DNA of 64,000 nucleotides from NCBI GenBank assembly GCA_900318835.1, contig ONLW01000002.1:62001-126000 (forward strand), in the 5' to 3' direction. Every line of letters begins with the position of its first letter. The stretch's first letter is position 1. A program made the translations under genes and the position numbers. Source of the stretch: an uncultured Bacteroidales bacterium (lineage in GTDB: Bacteria; Bacteroidota; Bacteroidia; Bacteroidales; P3). Positions 60,225 to 64,000 of the stretch are shown piece after piece. The notes under the pieces were generated by a model, which worked only from the letters and a program-made list of their open reading frames with translations, did not search any database and was not told the DNA's origin.

Positions 60225-61550
60225 TTACCGTCGGCTTTCCATCCATCGTTTCAACAAGAAAGAGCAACAGTATGGAAACGTGTAGAACTTGCCGTTGAAG
60301 CCAATGTTTTGGCGACTCAGTTTGATTCCCCATTTTACATCAGGATAGCTGTCTCTGTCAATTAGTTTATTCAATGACGGAGTGGCACCCGTAGTGGCTT
60401 TCACTTCCACAGGGATAAGCGTCGTGCTGTCGCGGACAAAGAAATCCATCTCCAGCTGGGCATTCTCCGTCTTGTAGTAATAAAGCTGGTAGCCCTGCTT
60501 GGCCAACGCCTCCGATACGATATTCTCATACACGGCCCCTTTGTACACACCGAAATTGCGGTTCTGCCGAAGGTCCATGCTCGATTCCTCGTCCAATGCC
60601 GCCATCAGCAACCCGTTGTCGTGGTAATAGAGTTTATATTTGCTTTCGTCATAGTTGCCCTTCAACGGCAGTTCCGGAAAATTCAGGCAGTGGCACACGT
60701 TGACAATGCCGGCATCCCTCAACCATTCCACACATCCTGCATACTCGCGGCTGCGGGCATTCTTGGCTACTTTTGTGATTTGGAATTTCTTGTTTTCTTT
60801 GGCCAAAAACACCGGAATGTTCCTGTAAACACTTCTTATTTTGGCCTTGTCGAGACCTTGGGCGTATTTGATAATATCTTCCTCGTAGTCGGCCAACAAC
60901 TGACGTTGCAGCGGCAGCACGTTCGAGAAATTCCCCTCATTGATGAAAGTGGCAACCACATCCGGCATTCCGCCCGTGACAACGTAGTCAAGAAACAGAG
61001 AATCCAGCCGTCGCATCTCAAGGTCATTGAAAGGTCTAAGGTCAATCAGGTGCGACAGCAGCATTTCAACAAATTCTTCGTCATATCCTTTCGCCCACAG
61101 AAACTCTTCGAAGTCCATAGAATACATCATAACATCAGTCTTGTACCCTACGCTGTTCGAGGTGATGTCCTTGTAGTTCAGCCCCATCATCGAACCGGAG
61201 CAGATAACATCATATCGGCCATCCTCCTTGAAGAATTTGAGCGATGTAGCACAGTCGGGATATTCCTGTAGTTCATCAAAGAAAATCAACGTATCCCCTT
61301 CAATAAACTTGGCATTGGGGTTGAGAAACGATATTTGCTTGACGACAGCATCCACATTGTACCCTTCTGAGAAGATTTGCTTGTAGAAAGGCTGCGTAAT
61401 GAAATTAATCTCTATAAACGAGCTATACGATTGTCCAAACTCACGTACAGAATAAGTCTTCCCCACCTGTCTTGCACCACCAATAATCAGAGGCTTTTTC
61501 TCCTTGTTACTCCTCCAATTCAGCAATTGCTTGTATATCTTCCTTTTCAT
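60225..61550 (-). CDS. AAA_14/DUF4143 ATPase 2
   Basis: A 441-aa ATPase of the same family. It has Walker A IIGGARQVGKTYSV, Walker B TLIFFDELQEYPD, the family signatures MDFEEFLWAKG and YVVTGGMPDVVATF, and the C-terminal LEMDFFVRD...LIPVEVKATTG nuclease-like motif. It is about as distant from gene 1 as typical family members. A three-unit 33-bp array covers its promoter. Confidence 0.85.
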   Translation of the reverse strand: MKRKIYKQLLNWRSNKEKKPLIIGGARQVGKTYSVREFGQSYSSFIEINFITQPFYKQIFSEGYNVDAVVKQISFLNPNAKFIEGDTLIFFDELQEYPDCATSLKFFKEDGRYDVICSGSMMGLNYKDITSNSVGYKTDVMMYSMDFEEFLWAKGYDEEFVEMLLSHLIDLRPFNDLEMRRLDSLFLDYVVTGGMPDVVATFINEGNFSNVLPLQRQLLADYEEDIIKYAQGLDKAKIRSVYRNIPVFLAKENKKFQITKVAKNARSREYAGCVEWLRDAGIVNVCHCLNFPELPLKGNYDESKYKLYYHDNGLLMAALDEESSMDLRQNRNFGVYKGAVYENIVSEALAKQGYQLYYYKTENAQLEMDFFVRDSTTLIPVEVKATTGATPSLNKLIDRDSYPDVKWGIKLSRQNIGFNGKFYTFPYCCSFLLKRWMESRR

Positions 61551-61558
61551 ATTCTATT

Positions 61559-61657
61559 TACACATTTTTATATTATTTACAGGTGCAAATATACACATTT
61601 TTCTAATATCGAACACTATAAAATTACACATTTTTACACGAATGATAAACAAACCCC
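61559..61657. repeat. 33-bp-period array at the promoter of AAA_14 gene 2
   Basis: Units start at 61559, 61592 and 61625, exactly 33 bp apart. Each opens TACACATTTTT and the remaining 22 nt differ. The -7 box TATATTTG (61586-61593, minus) straddles units 1 and 2. Confidence 0.9.
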
Positions 61658-61746
61658 TAATAATCAAGCTGTTCCTATTGCTGATTATCCTTCTGAAGAT
61701 ATACAAAATGTAAGTAAAAAGTCATACTCAATCCGAAAAATCACAT

Positions 61747-62066
61747 ATTTACGTATTCTCAAAGCGCATTCACGCATTAACACGTTCACACATTTATAAA
61801 GCACACTAACGCATTCACACATTCTCACATTCTCAAAGCGCATTCCCACTAACGCATTTACACGTTAACGCATTTACGCATTTTTTAAAGCATTCGCACA
61901 TTCAAGCTTATTGTTTCTTCGGTGATCCTTCGGCGATGGTTGTCAGCCGAGCCGACGGCACACCTCGGTGAAACCTCGTGTATTTCCACTAACGCATTCA
62001 CAAATTCTATATCGCATTCACAAATTCACTCACGCATTTACGCATTAACACATTAACACATTCTGC
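61747..62066. repeat. 8-mer arrays 2 and 3 (ACGCATTA/ACACATTC)
   Basis: Two long degenerate arrays (61747-61905 and 61984-62066) flank a GC-rich block (61908-61980). They contain repeated AAAGCGCATTC boundaries. The block TTCAAGCTTATTGTTTCTTC, then GGTGATCCTTCGGCGAT (61901-61937), recurs at 63602-63638. No gene lies in 61658-62336. Confidence 0.8.
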
Positions 62067-62234
62067 CTCGACAGAGGCCTTGAGGTATGCCTGCGACCAC
62101 TGAAAGTGTGATGGGCAACGCTTTAATACGAATTAATACAGCGAATAGCACCGCTAAAAAGAACATATGTAGCGAGTCAACACCGCTGAAATTAATCAAA
62201 TCAAGCGAAAAATGCATTAACGCCTTGTTTGTAA

Positions 62235-62298
62235 TGCACTTTTTTTAGTGCGAATTTTAATGCGGACGCACTTTTTTTAGTGCATATTAAAAACATTT
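62235..62298. repeat. 32-bp-period array at the promoter of AAA_14 gene 3
   Basis: Two units start at 62235 and 62267, exactly 32 bp apart. Each contains the hairpin-forming GCACTTTTTTTAGTGC (62236-62251, 62268-62283). The -7 box TATCTTTG follows at 62301-62308, so the second unit covers the -33 region. Confidence 0.88.
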
Positions 62299-62336
62299 TG
62301 TATCTTTGCAGCCGGAAACAAAAACGACAACTCACC

Positions 62337-63512
62337 ATGATTGACGATGTATTATACGAGTTTATGCGCGAGCAGCTGGCAACAACAAGCCATGATTTTG
62401 TGCGCTATTTATATCCACAAATTGATTGGACATTGCGGATGTTCGGTCTTGTGGGCCCGCGAGGCGTGGGTAAGTCAACCCTCATAAAACAGCATATAAT
62501 CTTCGAAAAAGACAACCAAAAGGCGCTCTATATCTCGGCCGACCACAGTTATTTTGCCAACCACACGCTCTTGGAGGTGGCCTCGGAATGGAACAAAGAA
62601 GGAGGCACTCATCTGTATATCGACGAGATACATAAATATGAGAATTGGTCGACAGAACTAAAAAATATCTACGACGGTTATGGGGCGTTGAAAGTAGTCT
62701 TCACAGGATCGTCGGTGCTCGACTTGCTCAAGGGGCAGGCCGACTTGAGCCGTCGCGCTGTCATGTACACCATGCAGGGGCTCTCGTTCCGCGAATATCT
62801 TGAGATGTTCCACAGCATCAAGATACCACAATACTCGTTGGAGGATGTTATCGCCAACAAAGTAGACGACACCGTGCTTCCCCATCCGCTTCCGCTATTT
62901 AGGCAGTATCTCCAGGATGGTTACTATCCTTTCAGCAAAGAAGGTGCATTCCGGTCGCGACTCGACCAAATCATCACCCAAACCCTCGAATCCGACATCC
63001 CGCAATATGCCTCCCTCTCCGTCTCCACGGGACGCAAACTGCGTAGGCTGATGGCCATTGTGGCGCAGAGTGCTCCTTTCAAACCCGACTATTCCAGCAT
63101 TGCCAACGCCCTTGGTGTCAGCCGCAATGTGGTGCCCGACTATCTTATATATATGGAACGAGCGGGGATGATTGGCCAGCTACGTGATGAGACTGGTGGG
63201 GTGAGAAGCTTGGGAAAGGTGGAGAAAACCTATCTCGACAACACCAACATAATGTATGCCCTTGGGGCGGACAGTACCAACAAAGGCAACCTGCGTGAGA
63301 CCTTCTTTTTCAATCAGACGCGAGTAGTAAGCGATGTTATCTCATCAGGAGTTTCCGATTTCATCATTGGTGACCACACCTTCGAGGTTGGCGGTAAAAA
63401 GAAAGGAAAGAAACAAATTGAGGATGTTGCCAACGGCCATATCGTGAAAGACGACATAGAGTACGGCCACGGAATAAGCATACCGCTGTGGACGTTTGGG
63501 CTGCTCTATTAA
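62337..63512 (+). CDS. AAA_14/DUF4143-type ATPase 3
   Basis: A 391-aa ATPase starting at ATG 62337 (MIDDVLYEFMREQLA); the longer frame from 62280 would begin upstream of the promoter box. It has Walker A VGPRGVGKSTLIKQ, Walker B THLYIDEIHKYEN, FTGSSVLDLLKGQADLSRR and YLQDGYYPF in place of the GGMP signature, and a C-terminal DFIIGDHTFEVGGKKKGKK nuclease-like motif. It is the most distant of the three paralogues and is on the plus strand. Confidence 0.85.
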   Translation: MIDDVLYEFMREQLATTSHDFVRYLYPQIDWTLRMFGLVGPRGVGKSTLIKQHIIFEKDNQKALYISADHSYFANHTLLEVASEWNKEGGTHLYIDEIHKYENWSTELKNIYDGYGALKVVFTGSSVLDLLKGQADLSRRAVMYTMQGLSFREYLEMFHSIKIPQYSLEDVIANKVDDTVLPHPLPLFRQYLQDGYYPFSKEGAFRSRLDQIITQTLESDIPQYASLSVSTGRKLRRLMAIVAQSAPFKPDYSSIANALGVSRNVVPDYLIYMERAGMIGQLRDETGGVRSLGKVEKTYLDNTNIMYALGADSTNKGNLRETFFFNQTRVVSDVISSGVSDFIIGDHTFEVGGKKKGKKQIEDVANGHIVKDDIEYGHGISIPLWTFGLLY

Positions 63513-63526
63513 ACAACAACTCCCGC

Positions 63527-63612
63527 ATTAACGCATTCACACGTTCACACATTCTTAAAGCGCATTCACACGTTCACGCATTCTTAAAGCGCATTCACAC
63601 ATTCAAGCTTAT
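63527..63612. repeat. 8-mer array 4
   Basis: Units like ACGCATTC, ACACGTTC and ACACATTC with two copies of CTTAAAGCGCATTCACAC (63555 and 63583). The block TTCAAGCTTATTATTCCTTC, then GGTGATCCTTCGGCGAT (63602-63638), repeats the one at 61901-61937. Confidence 0.8.
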
Positions 63613-63757
63613 TATTCCTTCGGTGATCCTTCGGCGATCCCTCGGCGATGTTGGCTCGCAGTCCCTTCTTTATGGGTTATACAATCCTTCTTTGTGGGTT
63701 CTTTAGAATTAACAAATGTGTTGATAAATATGGTGTATTTGTTTCACTACTTTTTTG

Positions 63758-63765
63758 TATCTTTG
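63758..63765 (+). promoter_or_regulatory. -7 box of the gene at the right edge
   Basis: TATCTTTG, 28 nt before the ATG at 63794; a TTTG lies 16 nt upstream (63738-63741), a little close. Confidence 0.6.
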
Positions 63766-63793
63766 CAAAAAATAAACTTAAACAAGTATCAAA

Positions 63794-64000
63794 ATGAAAA
63801 CAAATCAAATAACAAAAATATTTGTATACATTTTTTTATTGCTGTTACTATGTTTTACATCCGATATGCAAAACGAATGGGTGTTTGTGCATTGGGGGAA
63901 AACTATATCTAATATTAGCAACTATCTAAATGAAAATGGTGATGTGAACACATTACTATCATTAGCAACCATATTTATAATGTTTTATTTCTCCTACATA
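63794..64000 (+). CDS. Start of a membrane protein, cut by window edge
   Basis: ATG 63794 opens MKTNQITKIFVYIFLLLLLC, a hydrophobic segment. Then come QNEWVFVHWGKTISNIS and a second hydrophobic stretch (TLLSLATIFIMFYFSYI) at the edge. Sixty-nine codons are visible and the frame is open. The family is not recognised. The DNA is AT-rich compared with AAA_14 gene 3. Confidence 0.6.
   Translation, partial: MKTNQITKIFVYIFLLLLLCFTSDMQNEWVFVHWGKTISNISNYLNENGDVNTLLSLATIFIMFYFSYI

Overview
The window reads as a chromosomal segment of a Bacteroidota bacterium, most likely of the order Bacteroidales. The evidence is: promoters of the TTTG-N19-TAnnTTTG type, almost no Shine-Dalgarno sequences, type IX secretion (T9SS) C-terminal sorting domains on large secreted proteins, C10 (streptopain-type) peptidases, and Bacteroidota families such as DUF3078, DUF4270, GSCFA and DUF6266. 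No species can be named from the sequence alone.

Layout. 0-10 kb: a DUF3078 outer-membrane protein (cut by the left edge), recX, a glycogen-synthase-like protein, a DUF4270 lipoprotein, a MORN-repeat protein and maf in one direction, with recQ and a T9SS type B secreted protein converging on them. 10-30 kb: rpsA, an MFS transporter behind a C10 peptidase and its peptidase-less paralogue, ATP synthase genes atpEFHAG (atpB, atpD and atpC are not here), nadB, a giant C10 peptidase and a histidine kinase/response regulator pair. 30-41.9 kb: tRNA-Cys, a lipoprotein, ddl, a GSCFA protein, dnaE, a coiled-coil secreted protein, a lipoprotein, ettA, a flavodoxin/ferredoxin protein and a PfkB kinase.

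41.9-56.8 kb is a defence island of tightly packed genes on the minus strand. In transcription order it holds an AAA ATPase and a toprim protein (PARIS/OLD-like pair), a 908-aa protein with a possible modified-base reader domain, a MORC-like GHKL ATPase and a histidine kinase core, a receiver-like protein, two different DNA cytosine methyltransferases, a McrB-like AAA+ protein, a McrC-like PD-(D/E)XK nuclease, a DinD/BRO remnant, a RhuM protein, a HAD hydrolase and a Vsr mismatch endonuclease. The two m5C methylases with McrB/McrC-like restriction subunits resemble the LlaJI/BsuMI type of restriction-modification. The linked MORC-kinase and receiver genes are the unusual part and the best candidate for an undescribed system. 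Base composition drops sharply from about 48.1 to 55.1 kb, and the break falls inside the McrB-like gene, which suggests a specificity module was exchanged as a block.

56.8-64 kb: a DUF6266 protein, then three diverged AAA_14/DUF4143 ATPases. Each has its own direct-repeat array at its promoter, with exact periods of 34, 33 and 32 bp. Arrays of a degenerate 8-mer separate them.

Across the window many ordinary genes carry short in-frame tandem repeats: heptamers in atpG, nadB, vsr, the ferredoxin gene and two T9SS genes; 9-mers in the MFS gene and dnaE; a 30-mer in the response regulator; and 8-mers in the DUF6266 gene. A palindromic repeat of about 110 bp occurs four times between genes. The genome appears to be under strong small-repeat expansion.
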